From Bactrocera neohumeralis (Eukaryota > Arthropoda > Insecta > Diptera > Tephritidae), in the NCBI RefSeq assembly GCF_024586455.1, contig NC_065922.1:20394089-20458088 (forward strand): a DNA stretch of 64,000 bases, given 5' to 3'. Below the pieces are notes generated by a model. That model was not told the origin of the DNA and searched no databases. It saw nothing but the letters and a program-made list of their open reading frames with translations. How positions within the stretch are numbered: position 1 is the stretch's first letter; the number at the start of each line of letters is the position of its first letter. Of the stretch, positions 1 to 11,977 are shown one piece after another. The position numbers were made by a program, and so were the translations under genes.

Positions 1-1
1 T

Positions 2-225
2 CCGCATCCACCTTATACTCCAGATCTGCCCCCAGCCACTATTTCTTGTTCTCAGATCTAAATAGAATACTCGCTGGAAAGAAATTTTCGTCGAATGAAG
101 AGCTGATCGCCGAAAGTGAGGCATATTTTGAAGCAAAGGTCGAATCGTACTACAAAAATGGTATCGAAAAGTTGGAGGGTCACTATAATTTATCTATCAC
201 CCTTGAAGAGAACTATATATGTTGA
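2..225 (+). pseudogene. mariner transposase C-terminal relic
   Basis: The plus strand encodes the end of a mariner-family transposase. It starts with the proline-rich HPPYTPDLPP block that precedes the last catalytic Asp. After a frameshift near base 43 it continues as HYFLFSDLNRILAGKKFSSN, then an EAYFEAKVESYYKNGIEKLEG stretch, and stops at 223-225. This order (PYSPDLAP, DYxLF, GKKFSSNEE, EAYFEAK, YYKNGIxKLExRY) is diagnostic of mariner C-termini. The N-terminal part is cut off by the window start. It is non-functional because of the frameshift and because it is a fragment. An opposite-strand N-terminal piece lies at about 465-640. Confidence 0.85.
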
Positions 226-464
226 ATAACAAAAAACCAATTTTACTAAAAAAATATGAAACTTTTCAAATGACCTGTTAATACCTCACGGTACCATCTG
301 GTCCTCCAAATACGGAGCATTACCTTAGATGGTTGGACACGTTTCTCATATGATTTTACTGTTTAAGGTAGTCGTAATAGATTCACTTTTAATTATCAAT
401 CACAATTAGATGCAAAATCGACGTCATCTTGAAGCTGTTAGCGACAGTTTTTTTCACACTTTCA

Positions 465-640
465 ATGTATCATGCTGTTTTTAAACGTTTAGAAATGGCT
501 GCTGCAGTGATTCCCAAGGAGTTCTTCCTGTGTTTGTCGAGAATCTTCATCCCGTAATGCTTGTAGTTCCTAATTTTCAAATAGTTTTCGCTGCGGGGAG
601 ACGTTTTCTTCGTCAAATTTTATGCTGCACATTCTTCGCA
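465..640 (-). pseudogene. mariner transposase N-terminal (HTH) relic, opposite strand
   Basis: Read on the minus strand, this stretch gives LQALRDEDSRQTQEELLGIT followed by AAAISKRLKTA. This is the mariner paired-like helix-turn-helix region (family pattern: LDEDxxQTQEELAxxLGVTQxAISxRLKxxG), and an in-frame stop lies just before it. It is oriented opposite to the C-terminal fragment that ends at 225. The two may be halves of one rearranged element or two insertions. Family assignment is good; membership of the same copy is inference. Confidence 0.65.
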
Positions 641-667
641 GCCAAATTTTTTACTTCTAAATCGTTT

Positions 668-775
668 AGGCAGAAAACATTCAGTTGAAGTAGTTTCTGA
701 AAAATGGTTTGCCGAGTTGAAGACTTTTTGCCACCTGGATAAAAATCTAGGTATCCGACCCGAGTCGTGCGAATG
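668..775 (+). repeat. ~130-bp dispersed repeat family, copy 1
   Basis: A degenerate member of a short dispersed repeat found at least nine times in the window. Shared blocks here are GGCAGAAAACATTC, GAAGTAGTTTC, GCCGAGTTGA, a CTGGATAAAAATCTAGGTAT block and CCGACCCGAGTCGTGCGAATG. It lines up closely with 2399-2518. No coding capacity was seen. It may be a non-autonomous mobile element (see the copy at 41128-41301, which has an apparent target duplication). Confidence 0.6.
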
Positions 776-829
776 AAAGTTTTGTCAAACTTTACAACTC
801 TATCTAATACGCCGCTAAATTTTTGCAAA

Positions 830-1110
830 AAAAATTTTGAATAAGGTTGCCACATAATAGAAAAGACAAATCATTAAAAAACAGTTTGTATCAAAATCAA
901 CGAATACTTTATTTAAAATACATCATAACACACTTCAAATTTTAAAACAAACAAAAAAATTAAATAGAGTTGCCACCTTTTTTGTTAAATTTTTCTGAAT
1001 TTTCCCAAAGGAAGAAAAAGGAGGCTTTCTGAGATGTACGAAAAGCATAGAATTTAACAAAATTCAACAAATATAAAGACTGTATCTCTCCTCTTCAGTG
1101 GGAGTAACGA
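830..1110 (+). repeat. Duplicated AT-rich unit with GTTGCCACC motifs (copy A)
   Basis: This segment is about 280 bp and is repeated in the same orientation at roughly 5275-5560. The shared order is: a TTGCCACATAATAGAAAAG block, ATTAAAAAACAGTTTG, AAAATCAACGAA, TAAATAGAGTTGCCACC, TTTTTTGTTAAATTTTT, and a TATCTCTCC..TTCAGTG.GAGTAACGA tail. It contains two of the GAGTTGCCAC-type motifs, 124 bp apart (843 and 967). No protein-coding signal was seen. Confidence 0.75.
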
Positions 1111-1134
1111 TTTGTTGGTTTTTTCTGGATTTTG

Positions 1135-1205
1135 ATCATTCAGTTTGTATGGCAGAAAAATGCTATTGTGGTTCGTTCTGAACAATTTGTTCAAGAAATA
1201 TAACT
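1135..1205 (-). repeat. mini-me/DINE-like fragment
   Basis: The sequence CAGTTTGTATGGCAG.AAAATGCTAT.GTGGT.CGTTCTGAACAATTTGTTC matches, in reverse orientation, the 3' half of the larger element at 11978-12507 (there written as GAACAATTT/ACTATAGCATATAGCT/CCATACAAACTG). Only the core block is present. It is too short to define ends. Confidence 0.5.
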
Positions 1206-1214
1206 TTGGCTTAC

Positions 1215-2395
1215 AAAATATTCTATATTCTATCATTAAAAGTTCAATACCAATTTTCAATATAGCAATTCTAAAAGAAAATTCTATAGTGATACTGATT
1301 CTTATAATGGAACTAGATTAATATATTATTTAGTAAAGCCAGAGAAAGTATGTGGATGTTTTAATTTGGTAACAAAAATAATATATTGCCTACATTTAGA
1401 ATGATTTTATTGTGATTATAATAATAGGGGCCAAGGCAAGTGTACATTTAGGATGATTTTATTATGAATATAATAATAAAGACTATGTAAGACACTTTTC
1501 ATTAGATGTTAGTGAGTTAATTTCCATCAAACATGTCTTAAAATATAACTTCATTACGAGCTGGTGCTTTGGCTACACTCTATGTGCTGTACTTTGCAGG
1601 TACGTTTAGAGTAACACAAACTTTCGTGAATGAGAATATTATTAAGAACAGACGTTATAAGATCAACAGATTCTGGTATATGTAGTCTAAAATATGTCAT
1701 GCCAAATAGCGTTGCCTACATTTAGGATGAAAATGTTTGAATGTGTTGTGGCAACTAAATAATAATAGTTAATGATCTGTGAGGAAAATTTCGTCAAAAT
1801 GTATCGAAAAATGTTGAAAGTCTTCGTAAAGAATACAAATATACAGACTTTTTCAATAATAGTGATATGATTTTTTTCAAAATATTCTATGCTTTATATG
1901 TATAATGATGATATAATGAAAAACTTGTTTTTGATGGACCAGACTGTATGAAAGCTACATATATCTTACAATTATTCCTTGTGAGTGTTAGAAACTGTGT
2001 GATAAACTTAATACAGCGTATAAAAATATTAAAATTCATGCTAGACCAGGGTAAATAATAAGACAATTTTTTTTTTCAAGAAAAAAATTCAAAAATTTGG
2101 TTATTTGAAATAAGTTTTTCAGTCATATGAAAAAAGTGTATGTAGTAGAATTATAGACCTTTCCCTTACTTACAACATTCTCATAATACTTTTTTCATAT
2201 TACTTTTTTCAATAAGACTCATAGTTTTGCCGAAAATCAATAAGTCAACTTAAAGCTAAAAAATTCAAACACTTTCCCGAAATGACCCGTAAATTATTGC
2301 TCTCCAACGTTTCTTATTTTATCTTTTTCCGAATGGGTTTTCCTCTACTATGAATCTCTTTCTTTTTTTATCTTTTTGAAAGGCTTCTGAGCTAG
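1215..2395. other. No gene recognised (AT-rich intergenic DNA)
   Basis: No open frame here shows a recognisable family. There are short repeated phrases: CTACATTTAGAATGATTTTATTGTGAT near 1390 and TACATTTAGGATGATTTTATTATGA near 1443, followed by CCTACATTTAGGATGAAAATG near 1713. This suggests a small degenerate tandem repeat of ~50-270 bp spacing. Otherwise nothing is seen. Confidence 0.4.
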
Positions 2396-2398
2396 TTT

Positions 2399-2518
2399 TT
2401 GTTGTTGTTGTAGCGGCAGAAAACATTCTTGAAGTAGTTTCGAGGAATGGTGCCGAGTTGATTGTCCTCGGCTGGATAAAAATCTAGGTATCCGACCCGA
2501 CTGTCGTGCGAATGGGCT
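2399..2518 (+). repeat. ~130-bp dispersed repeat family, copy 2 (nearly full length)
   Basis: This copy begins with a (TTG)n run and TAGCGGCAGAAAACATTC, continues through GAAGTAGTTTCGAGGAATGG and TGCCGAGTTGATTGTCCTCGG, then CTGGATAAAAATCTAGGTAT, and ends CCGACTGTCGTGCGAATG. The same block order occurs at 48147-48275 (+). It occurs on the opposite strand at 7890-7961, 25281-25358, 41128-41301 and 57757-57825. It is one of the best copies for defining the 5' end. Confidence 0.7.
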
Positions 2519-2999
2519 TTTGAACTAGTCCACTCTGACGGTCTTAGGATATATATGTATGTATTTTGTGCCACGAAAAATCTTGGAAATATTTATTATT
2601 TCAAATTCTACGAAAATTTAATATATTATTTGATATATATTCATACCAACAGCGGCGCAGTTTTCATTGAATTTGCAATAATAACAAACAATAATTTGCC
2701 TTCTCAGAACAATTTACAAAACAAACAGTTACGCAGCAATGCAACCTTGTGTCAACAGTTGCTGCCAAGAATTACTTGGCAAACAGATAACTGGCAATTT
2801 TTACTAGTTTATGGACTGTCAAGAAATAAAAGCAGCCGCTGCTTTCCCACAAACCTCATTTGTGCAATGCTGTACCGTGCATATATATATACGTAAATGC
2901 CTACATACATACACTTGTCTGCACCAACATTATTGCGTTTTAGCGTTGTCTATGCGCTTGTCTAATTTATTTTCCCGTTGACTGGTGACATTTTAATAA

Positions 3000-3900
3000 A
3001 GTGACCCAAAGCATTTCACCACTAATAAGACAATATATGACAGCGTGTCGCCAGAAGATATGCGACCAGCATGAACAACTCGCATACACCCGCTGCCCGC
3101 CGGTCCTCGGCTCACCAACAGCCAGCACATGTTTTTGCGACGCGTGCTTCCTCTTCTTATGGCTCATTTCATACACTACGCTAACTAGGTTTCTCATTAG
3201 CGCGCAGATTTTCTACTCGTAACTGCAGTTTTCCAGCTCAGCGAGCTTTTGGGCGTGTGCAAATGCCTTAGCCTATTAATTATAGTGTGGTCGTGAGAGC
3301 GGGGAAGAGCGAGGCGTGTGCACTTTTAGCCATGTTATGTGAGTGGCATGTATATAATTGTATTTCATTTCAGCTCCGGTTATCTAATCTTATCGCCATT
3401 GTGATTATGTAAGTGTGTGTGTGTGTGTGTACATTTGTAGCAATGTTTGTGTGTGTGTTTGCTTAATTCTGTTGCTAATGAATTTAGGTGTTTGCCTAAT
3501 TTGCGCTGCATAATATTCCGTTTAATTAGTCGCTTTCTATTACATTGACTATCGCTCTTACACAAAACCCTTACCCTCTCTTTCACTCTTTCGCTCTGTC
3601 TTTAGTATTCATCTTCTGTGTGCAACACTTTACCATTTTATGCTCAAATGACTTGAGAAATGCGTTTGGCGGCCGCAACGTCGCGCTTCTAATGAACCTG
3701 CAAATCAAGTGGCGGCCCACAAGCAATTGTCAATTGGCATTTGAATGCGCCTTGGCTTCTGCTTTAGTGTGGTTTCTTTCTCTTCGCGACAACCGCCTTT
3801 GTTGAGTGGTAATTAAGCATGGAGCTTAGCTAAATGAAAAGGCGGATTTGTGGCGACTTCCAATTGTCTGACTTGTGAACTTCTATGCTATTTGCGTTCC
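3000..3900. other. TE-poor island, no gene recognised
   Basis: The sequence is GC-richer than its flanks, with a (GT)9 run at 3413-3430 and no transposon similarity that I recognise. Overlapping short open frames on both strands at about 2967-3222 and 3380-3805 look like chance frames: they have low-complexity or His/Cys-rich translations, no conserved motif and no splice context. Such islands alternate with TE blocks along the window and may hold conserved regulatory DNA, but nothing here proves it. Confidence 0.4.
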
Positions 3901-4244
3901 ACTAAAGTTTAACGGTTTTAGACGCTTGATTTAGCAGAAGGTGGAGCGCTACTTAAACTTGACTGCAGAAAGTCCAGCCCTCTGTGGGCGGGTTATTTAT
4001 ACCCACCGCACTTAGAAGTCATAAACAAATAATTTTAAATTTAAAAAAAAGGTGAGGGTGCAAATCGTTTAGCAAAAATTATGTGTTACAGGTTAGATAT
4101 CAGTTATTTTGTGAGGTGGATAGGAATAAAAGCCACGCTTTGGAATGAATTTAAAACTCAAGGGAGGCAAAATCATTAAAAAAAATTATATAAAAAGCGC
4201 GTGTTATAAGCGGCTGTGAAAAATCGCCAAAAATACAATTATTT

Positions 4245-5565
4245 CTTAAACAGAGTTGCCACCTATGCAAACATAATTGATTTTTTAATTGAATAATCGA
4301 CTTTTAATCAATTAAAATTTCAGTATTTCAACAAAATTAATTAAATTTGTGTATTTTGCTTTCGAACAAAATTTTTTTTTCGAGTAGAGTTGCCACCTGA
4401 AATTTTTTTTTACATTTTATTTTTGCTTTTCTTACCAAAATTAATGTCGCATATCAATTTAAGCATTAAAAATTATTTAAACTGTTCTAAATAAATACAG
4501 CTAAAATTCTGAATAATAAATTTACCTTATGAAATATGTATGTATGTATGTGACAAAAGCAGATTTCCATTTAGCAACTAAAAAATGCTTCTCACTATAA
4601 TTAGCTTCTATGCTAAAGACAAAAGGAATTGGAATCGACATGTAAAACAGACAGAGGAAAAAATATTTAGAAACTACATTTTAAAATATTTCTAGAGTTG
4701 CCATTATTTAGAAAAGTTGAAAATAAAAATATTTCGAATTAAACAGTTAATAAATTTATTTGTAAAAACTGTTAGTGAAGCATTAGTCTATATTATTAAA
4801 ATTTTCAAGTCAAAAAGTCACATAAATTTTTGAATAGGACTGCCACATAATGGAAAATAATGTAGTAGTTATTAAAAAACAATTTTATTATTAATCACCG
4901 AAAACTATGTGTAAAATAAATCATAATACACAACAAAAAGTCAAGCGAAAAAAATTTAAATAGAGTTGCCATCTTTTTAAAAAACTAATTAAAGCCGATT
5001 TGATACTTTTGTTCTACTTTGCAACTCTATCTAGTTCGCTCTGAAATTTTGTGAAGAAAATTTTTAAATAGGGTGGCCATATCAAATAAAATATGGTTTA
5101 TTAAAAAATATGCGCCTAAATAACGGATAACTTTATTAAAACATACATCAAAACACACTAAGAAATTTGAAATAAAAACCATTAAATAGAGTTGCCACCT
5201 TTTTCGAAATAAGAGTCGAAGGCGATTTTTTTTTTAATTTTTGGTAAAGTTTATAACCCCAAATAATTCGCCTTTGAATTTTTGCAAAGAAAATTTTGCA
5301 TTAAAGTTGCCACATAATAGAAAAGTCGAGTTATTAAAAAACAGTTTGCACAAAAATCAACGAACACTTTATTTTAGCAACATAACACACTCAAAATTTG
5401 AAAACAAAAAAATTAAATAGAGTTGCCACCTTTTTTGTTAAATTTTTGTAAGTTTTTCCAAAACAGGTTAGCTCTCAGATATGTAAGAAAAGCATAAAAT
5501 TTGATAAACAAATATCAAAACTATATCTCTCCACTTCAGTGTGAGTAACGATATGCTATCTTAGA
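4245..5565 (+). repeat. Array of ~115-140 bp units carrying GAGTTGCCACC
   Basis: GAGTTGCCACC or close variants recur at about 4253, 4387, 4695, 4837, 4963, 5071, 5189, 5304 and 5420. Spacing is mostly 108-142 bp, with one gap of 308. The motif is usually preceded by TTAAATA and followed by T-rich sequence, and phrases such as ATTAAAAAACAGTTTG and AACACTTTATTTTA recur between motifs. The last ~285 bp are a second copy of 830-1110. It is tandem-like, non-coding, and strongly diverged between units. Confidence 0.7.
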
Positions 5566-5707
5566 CCTAACTAAATTTTAAGCAATTCAAGAGCATAAAA
5601 CCAAATAAAATTATTTATTTAATACCCTACATTTTATTTATGGTATATGTATATTAAAGCTTCCAAGAAAATAATTTATAAACGTTTTCCTAGTTAGTGT
5701 GTCAGTA

Positions 5708-6098
5708 GTTACTCATACGCCCCCACCAACATCACTTTCCCACACTGGTTTTGGTTTATTAAGTGTTTAGAAGCTTTTCACTGTGATATATTTAAACAAA
5801 GTCTAAAGAATATATTTAAAAAAAAGCAAATATTATCTCCACATTATATATATAGTAACATTCAAATAGTTACTCATACGCCCGTACCAACATTAGTTAC
5901 TTCATTATGTGGATGAAAGCCTTTTACCTGAATGAATAAAAATAATTAATCAACAAAAATTTTTAAACAAGAAATTTAAGCAAGAAATGCAATATTTGGT
6001 TAAAAATATTGTATACTTGTAAAAGATATTTATATATTGAATATTTTAAAATAATAAGAAATAATAATATCAAAAAAGTTACTCATACGCCTCCACCA
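5708..6098 (+). repeat. Three copies of GTTACTCATACGCC...CCAACAT motif
   Basis: GTTACTCATACGCC occurs at 5708, 5869 and 6078, each time followed within a few bases by ACCAACAT (CCCCACCAACAT, CGTACCAACAT and TCCACCAACAT). The DNA between the copies is AT-rich and unlike, so only the ~24-base motif is shared. The 14-base core recurs at the far right of the window (63689 exactly, 63893 with one change). The function is unknown. Confidence 0.75.
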
Positions 6099-6099
6099 A

Positions 6100-7889
6100 C
6101 ATAGCTTACTTCTGTTATTTTCATATACTTAAAACCCTATAACTATATAAATTACTAACGCATAGAGTTACAATCGCGCATCTCCATACGAATACCACTT
6201 ACTGCTGAAATTGATAGCCTTAGGCATCCACCTGACATTTCCAGGTGTATATGAACTTATATTTTTAGATTTTACCAAATATGCAAACGAATACAAAATA
6301 GTTCTAATAATTTCCATTCAAATTATCTTCCTCAAAATGCGTTATCATTTCTGTCGGCTTTAATGTCTTCACGCCTTAAATAAATATCTATACTGACATA
6401 CATAGATATACATATATAGTACATATACACGTGCATTGTATACGCATTTGTTCACTGTCAAAATAAGTGGGCGGTAATGCTTACTGTTCAGCTGCTTATG
6501 CCTCTTAAGCTTATAATGAAAACCTACAAACTTCTCATTTTAAAGTGCCTTGTTAGGTCGGTAATCCGCTTTGCCTTAGGTGATTACAGGTAATGCTGTC
6601 AGATGACAATGAAATATAGATTACTGAGCTGGAATTCTAATGCTCATTCCAGACATAATTCCTATCTATTTTTGCAATATTTAGTTAACAAAAGCAAACA
6701 TATTTTTGAAAAACTTTGTTTTAAGTGGTTAGGCGAGTATAGGATTTTCAAAAAACTTTTGCTAAAGAACATGTTAGGGTCCTAAATACAACATGCCTTT
6801 CGTAGAATAGTGAAAATATTAAGAAAAATTAATAACAAAAGTCGATTATGAATATTCATTGATGGCAACAAAATATTATTGAAGTAATCACTGCAGTGAA
6901 AGCAAATATATATCCAATCACTCACTTTAAAACTAAAGTTTTGTTTCAAAAACCCACACTAGTTCTTGTGGTCAATAGTTAATGAAACTGCAAAGCCGAT
7001 AAGAACAATTCTCTGAGCCTGTATTTCACAAAATATGTCATGCAATTTAATCACTGATATTAAATTCATTTTTAATATATAATGAAATAAAAAAAAAATC
7101 CATTTCGAACTCTATTAAAAATAAAGCAGCCAACAAAAAGTTGTGCTTGAAATACTTTTGCAGACTCTATTAATACTCAAAAGCGAAGTTCTGCACTCTA
7201 ATAACATAAATGCGAGCACTCGCAGGTATAGATATGTAGCAATCTATATAGACAGTATGAATGGTGTGCATTATGTGCGCACAATCTATCAAGCGGAAAA
7301 ACTCGCAAGCTGAACGAGAGAGATTTAGATCAAGTTTCTAACGCAATTTTCATGCTACTTTATTTTCAATAAAAGATTTACATATAAACACCAGCGCTGC
7401 TGAGGTAGAAGCAGCAGAAGGGGCAGTTGCCATACTGAGTTTGAATTACTGTTGCAGGAAGTGCTGTAAATTGAATGTTGAAGAAATAAATTTACATTCG
7501 TATAACTAAGTATACTCATATATAACTAAATACAAGAGAATACAATTTGCGCGTACGGGTATAGGGTGTGTTCAAAGAGGCAAAGGGAGAAAAAACTGCA
7601 AGAAAAGTGGCTGCTTGGGTTTTACTAAAGATTTTTTCCTTGCTAAAGCCAGCAATTTAAAAATTCAAAGTTCAGATTTCTTATCAAGCTGAGAAGCACG
7701 TTAACAGCTGATGGCAATGAAACTCAATTCAGTATTATAAACTGCAGAGTGGAATATTAGGGTATGAGTATAACAGTTCCTATAAATTCAACTTTCATTC
7801 GGTTGTTAGAACCATCATTAAGTGGTGTATGAAATGCTTTTATTTTTGTTTCACTGAAAGACGGAACTTAGCAGCACATCTGAAGGATT
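6100..7889. other. No gene recognised
   Basis: This is AT-rich unique-looking sequence with short chance open frames (for example 60 codons at 6603-6785) that match nothing I know. No transposase, RT or splice-flanked exon was seen. Confidence 0.4.
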
Positions 7890-7961
7890 AATTCCCACAA
7901 AAGCCGGTTCCACGTTACCAAAATTGACCCGGATTTTGTCCGGCCAAGGGCTGTACTTTCG
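7890..7961 (-). repeat. ~130-bp dispersed repeat family, copy 3
   Basis: In reverse orientation it carries the blocks CAGCCCTTGGCCGGACAAAA, TCCGGGTCAATTTTGGTAACG and TGGAACCGGCTTTTGTGGGA. These line up with the copy at about 41193-41268, and less closely with 2460-2518. It covers only the 3' half of the repeat. Confidence 0.65.
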
Positions 7962-8142
7962 AATGAGGAGAAAAAAGGGTCATTACAGATATTACTTTCA
8001 ACAAATAGGTCAGTGCAGATGGTAATCAATAACCAACTACAAGATAACGAAGCCCAAGTATAATAAGAACTAGAACTAGGGACTTATTATACGAGTCCAG
8101 GAATATTATTTTCAGTATTACAACTATTGTAATATAGCACTG

Positions 8143-8424
8143 GCCTTTTGAAGAACACGCGCTAAGGAAGGGTCTACCCGATAATTACATTTTCCGCAGC
8201 TGCAAGCTAGAAGGGGAAAAGGAAATAGTCTTCAACTTTCTCTATGAATACCCAGCTCCAACACAAACTAGACGCAGAATATTTGAAACACATCAGGCAC
8301 CAAACCTTGACTGGCTATCCACAAAAAGCATAGTGGACGTAAATAACATAGTTTCATTGAAAGCACGAAATGCTTTGAACGCAAAGATGAAACGAGATAG
8401 CAAGATTTTAGAGCTCCAACCATG
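8143..8424 (+). pseudogene. LINE (non-LTR retrotransposon) ORF2 C-terminal relic
   Basis: The plus strand reads GLPDNYIFRSCKLEGEKEIV, then FNFLYEYPAPTQTRRRIFET, and stops near 8424. The Cys-x2-Cys followed by an acidic run, an 'FLYEYPA' segment and an Arg-rich stretch is the pattern of the C-terminal zinc-knuckle-like region behind the RT/RNase H of jockey/I-type LINEs (CxxCxxxxET..HhLC.CPAL..R). The second Cys/His positions are already lost. The clade is not resolved. Confidence 0.55.
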
Positions 8425-8829
8425 AAGAGGCATGAAAATGGCGCGACCAGCACTAATTAGCTCGAAGTGGCAGCACTCTTACCTACCTACCTACCTAGGC
8501 TCAGAAACAAGTTGTTTCAACGGATTTGGATCATAAGGAAAGGGGTCTTGAATGAGTTGCTTTCATTTGGCATGAAAATAGGTGGTTAAGGTGATGCAAG
8601 GATTCTTTGCGAAGTGGACATACATATATTTGGTAGGTCGGGGTCGATTCTGGCTAAATAGCAGTTTAGCCTGCTGCGGTATTTAGAGAAAAGTTTAGCA
8701 AGGGTGTCTATAGATTCTCCGGCCAAGTCGAGCTCTTCGTCTGCTCAGGTTAGTGATTTAACTCCAAGTACGCCATTCATTGAAAGGGAGTCGGTGAAGG
8801 TATTACTAACTCCATTGTGAATGAAAGTC

Positions 8830-9465
8830 AGTGTGTGACTAAAGTTTGTTGCATCCGTAGTCTCTGTCGTCGACGTGGTCAAGTATTGTAAAGACCTCTT
8901 TATGGCGGCTTCGTTTCAAGCAGACGACTGCAGAAACGAAGTTTGCAAAAAAAAACTTAAGCAGAAACTGTTTGGAGGATAGTGCAAGTACCCTAATCGG
9001 AAGCATGCAGGCCTCACTACGCGGCTGTTCGACAGAAGACATCAAAAAGCATTCTGTAATTCTACGAAGTGTTGAATTTTGACCCGCCTGCATTTTCATT
9101 ATATCTAGGCGACCGTATCGTTGCTGTGTAGTGAATGAGCGACCGGCCGATTACCTTATATGTTGGCAACATCAGTTCTTTTCCCAGTAGCGGCCGACTA
9201 GCGACTTGAGGACTTCATTGCGGCTCTGCACTTTGGCAATAATCGCGATCGTATGAGGAGTGGAGGATCACAGGCTGTCAAGTGTAATGTCTAAAATCTC
9301 AGGGTTGTTGACAGTCGGAATATTAACGCCATCAACTGTGATATTGAGATTCAGTCTGTACTGCTTCATTCAGTTAGTGAATTTGGTTGCTGTGAATTTG
9401 GTAGGGGAGAGTATCAGGCTTGTTTCAAAAAGGATGAAGGATATGAAAGCGATATCGCCTTAAAC
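8830..9465 (-). pseudogene. jockey-like LINE RT C-terminal relic
   Basis: On the minus strand the translation runs YRLNLNITVDGVNIPTVNNP, EILDITLDSL, then after a stop AIIAKVQSRNEVLKSLVGRY. After a further broken stretch it gives MKMQAGQNSTLRRITECFLM. This follows the jockey-clade order (VxVDGxxIPTVKNPKILGVTFDSL...AxxxKVQSRNxVLKSLAG...QxxQNxALRTATGCLLMSP). It is interrupted by several stops and frameshifts. It faces the fragment at 8143-8424, so the two are separate insertions or a rearranged one. Confidence 0.75.
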
Positions 9466-9839
9466 TGCGTTGCTGGCACCAGCTCAAATACCAATTCTTA
9501 CCTTATATTGGATTAAAGATAATTGAACTTATTGTAGACCACATTACAGTATCTAATGTTACAACATTACATTACATTTTATAGTCAAATTCTTATTCAT
9601 TTCAATCTTACTCACATCCAACCATAATTCACTCAAGAACTTCTGCGGTAGCGTACTGCTTTGCCAATAACGTCAGATTCTGTGACCCAGAAGCTCATAA
9701 ACTCGACTCTACTTGTCACATATTTGAATATACTGTACTCAAACTAATTACAGACTGCATAGCTTTCGGAAAATCGCGTTTAAGGTTAAACTGTCGGAAC
9801 TGAGCGGCTACACTTTAAAACCTTTAACTCAAAAACTGT

Positions 9840-10545
9840 TCGAGATATCGATTTAAAATTTTAGTATGCTATTTTCAAAAGTATTACACATCAAAATATT
9901 AAAAAAAAAATGATAGTAAAAAAAATATTTTTGAAAATAAATTTTTTTTTAAATAAATTTTTTTTTTAATATTTCTTAAAATTAAAAAAAAGTATTTATA
10001 TATATTTCTTACATAATTCAATAACATTGGATTATTTTTTAAAAATACAATACAATACAAAAAAAAACATTTTTAATTTTTTTATTAATTTTAAAAAATA
10101 CATTATCGGATAAAAAAATATTTTTTTGTATTTTTTTTTTTCTTTAATTTTAAAAGTTATTTTACATTGTCGAATATAGTATAAATATGTAAGAAAAAAT
10201 AAATAAATATATTTTTTAATTAAAAAAAATATTTTTTAAAAAATTAAATTTTCAAAATTATTTTTTATTTATTTTTTTGGATTTGTTTTACATATTTCAT
10301 ATTTTCAAAATTATTTTTTTTATTATTATTTTTTTGGATTTTTTTACATATTTCACTAAAAAAAAAATATTATTTTATTTTTTAAATATTTCGACGGATA
10401 ATACATTTAAAAATATCATATTAAAATTTATTTTTTTTTATTTAAAATGTGCCCCAACAAGGCCTCTAAAGTCTAATTCTGTGCTCATACCATCAAATTA
10501 AACAAATATATTATAGCCTTAATGTCAAAAATGTCCAACCTTTTG
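9840..10545. repeat. Extremely AT-rich block
   Basis: About 700 bp consist of poly-A/T tracts and TTTTTTATTTATTTT-like runs with almost no G or C. It is flanked on the right by GTCCAACCTTTTGAAACACCC (10530), which resembles a transposon end. The 74-codon frame inside it is low-complexity and not credible as a gene. Confidence 0.5.
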
Positions 10546-10559
10546 AAACACCCTTTACA

Positions 10560-11650
10560 TAACTCAAACTCGAACAAGTAACATTGCTACATTTTAACCA
10601 GCAGAGTTTTGTCGAGCTTAGAATCTCAAATTGATTTCAGTGACAAATCTACTTACCACACATTTCACTTCACAAAGTGTTGCAAGTATGGCTTCCAGAA
10701 GCTTTACATGCCTTTGCACAAGCAGCTGCCACACAACGCATGCCGAAAATCGCTCAACAGGAAATGTATAGCTATGAGTATATGCATATATGTGTATGTG
10801 TATTTGTGCAACACGACAGACTACACAATAATATTTAAATAATATGAGCACTTCCGTTTGGCCATATTGAACATCACTCGGAAATGTTTGGAAAATCCCC
10901 TAAGCCACTAATCAACTAACGGAGAGATTGCTGGCAGATTTACATACATTCTTATGTATATAATTACCATAGACACTTACAAATGTATATATTTGCATGC
11001 AGCTCTGCGCCGTGTGAATTCGTGTGTGTGTGCGTGCTGGCACTTGAAATATGCAGTAGTGAATTTTCGGCAGCTACTGGCAACCGCAAAAGTGGCCAGC
11101 CGCAGAAACAACCAGCAAAAAAATACAAAAACGAATATCTATCGATTGTTGTGACATCCAGCTTAAACCACTTAACGCAGCGTACACTCAAGGCGTGAGT
11201 GCTTAATACATGCTTGTGCATTTATTTGCGTTTGTGTGAGTGCATGTGCATATATACACACACGCGTGAGCCAAGAGCCGCAAAAAAGCCATGTATTCAT
11301 GTATTCTAGTAGAGATTACTGCGTATCAGGAAATGAGTGTGTATGTGCGAATGTATAACTATGTGTGTGTAAATGTATAACTATATGCGTGTGAACGTAT
11401 GGTTGAATGTTTCTCTATGCTGCGCAGCACAGCGTAACGAGTCAATATTTGCTTAAACGCTGCTTGTATGGAGGTGCGAACGGTGTGATATTGCGGACAA
11501 TGTTGTGCTGATGATGATGATGTTGATTTAGAGATTTCCGCCAGTGACTTCACTACAAACGGTCACAGTCGCCTAGGCAGCTCGAAGGCGAGCACGAGTT
11601 GGGTATATGAATAGAGTTGTTCGGCGTTACATTCAATGACACGCCTCATA
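10560..11650. other. TE-poor island with TG/CA and GAT repeats, no gene recognised
   Basis: Unique-looking sequence with GTGTGTGTGCGTGC near 11024, TATATACACACACGCGTGAG near 11253 and GATGATGATGATGTTG near 11509. Open frames overlap one another on both strands and read as low-complexity His/Thr/Cys strings. No exon with supported splice sites and a recognisable product was found. Confidence 0.4.
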
Positions 11651-11977
11651 TGTATTTCATATCCGATACTATCACCCAAAAAAATAAACAAAATAAAGAA
11701 AGTACATGGTGAAAAGATCAATATTAATGCATGTGAAAACTAGTTTTGCCGTTAAGAAAAATATATACGATTATATTTTGCTTTGTGTAAGCAATAGCTC
11801 AAGCAGTACTTAGGAGGTGGAAGATTCTATAAATGAGTAAATTTATTGTTTGATATACAAATGGCTTAGTGTGGGTCAGTCAATGTGTTCTTTGCTCTAT
11901 TATTACAGTTTTTTGTAATTTTTCCACGCTGCGATTTTTTCTGTCGACAAAATAGCTTATCTGAGTTGGTTTCTTCT

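Noticed and set aside
8055..8092. Short stem-loop (GTATAATAAG / CTTATTATAC)
   Set aside because: A 10-bp AT-rich stem is expected by chance many times in 64 kb, and nothing around it gives it a role.
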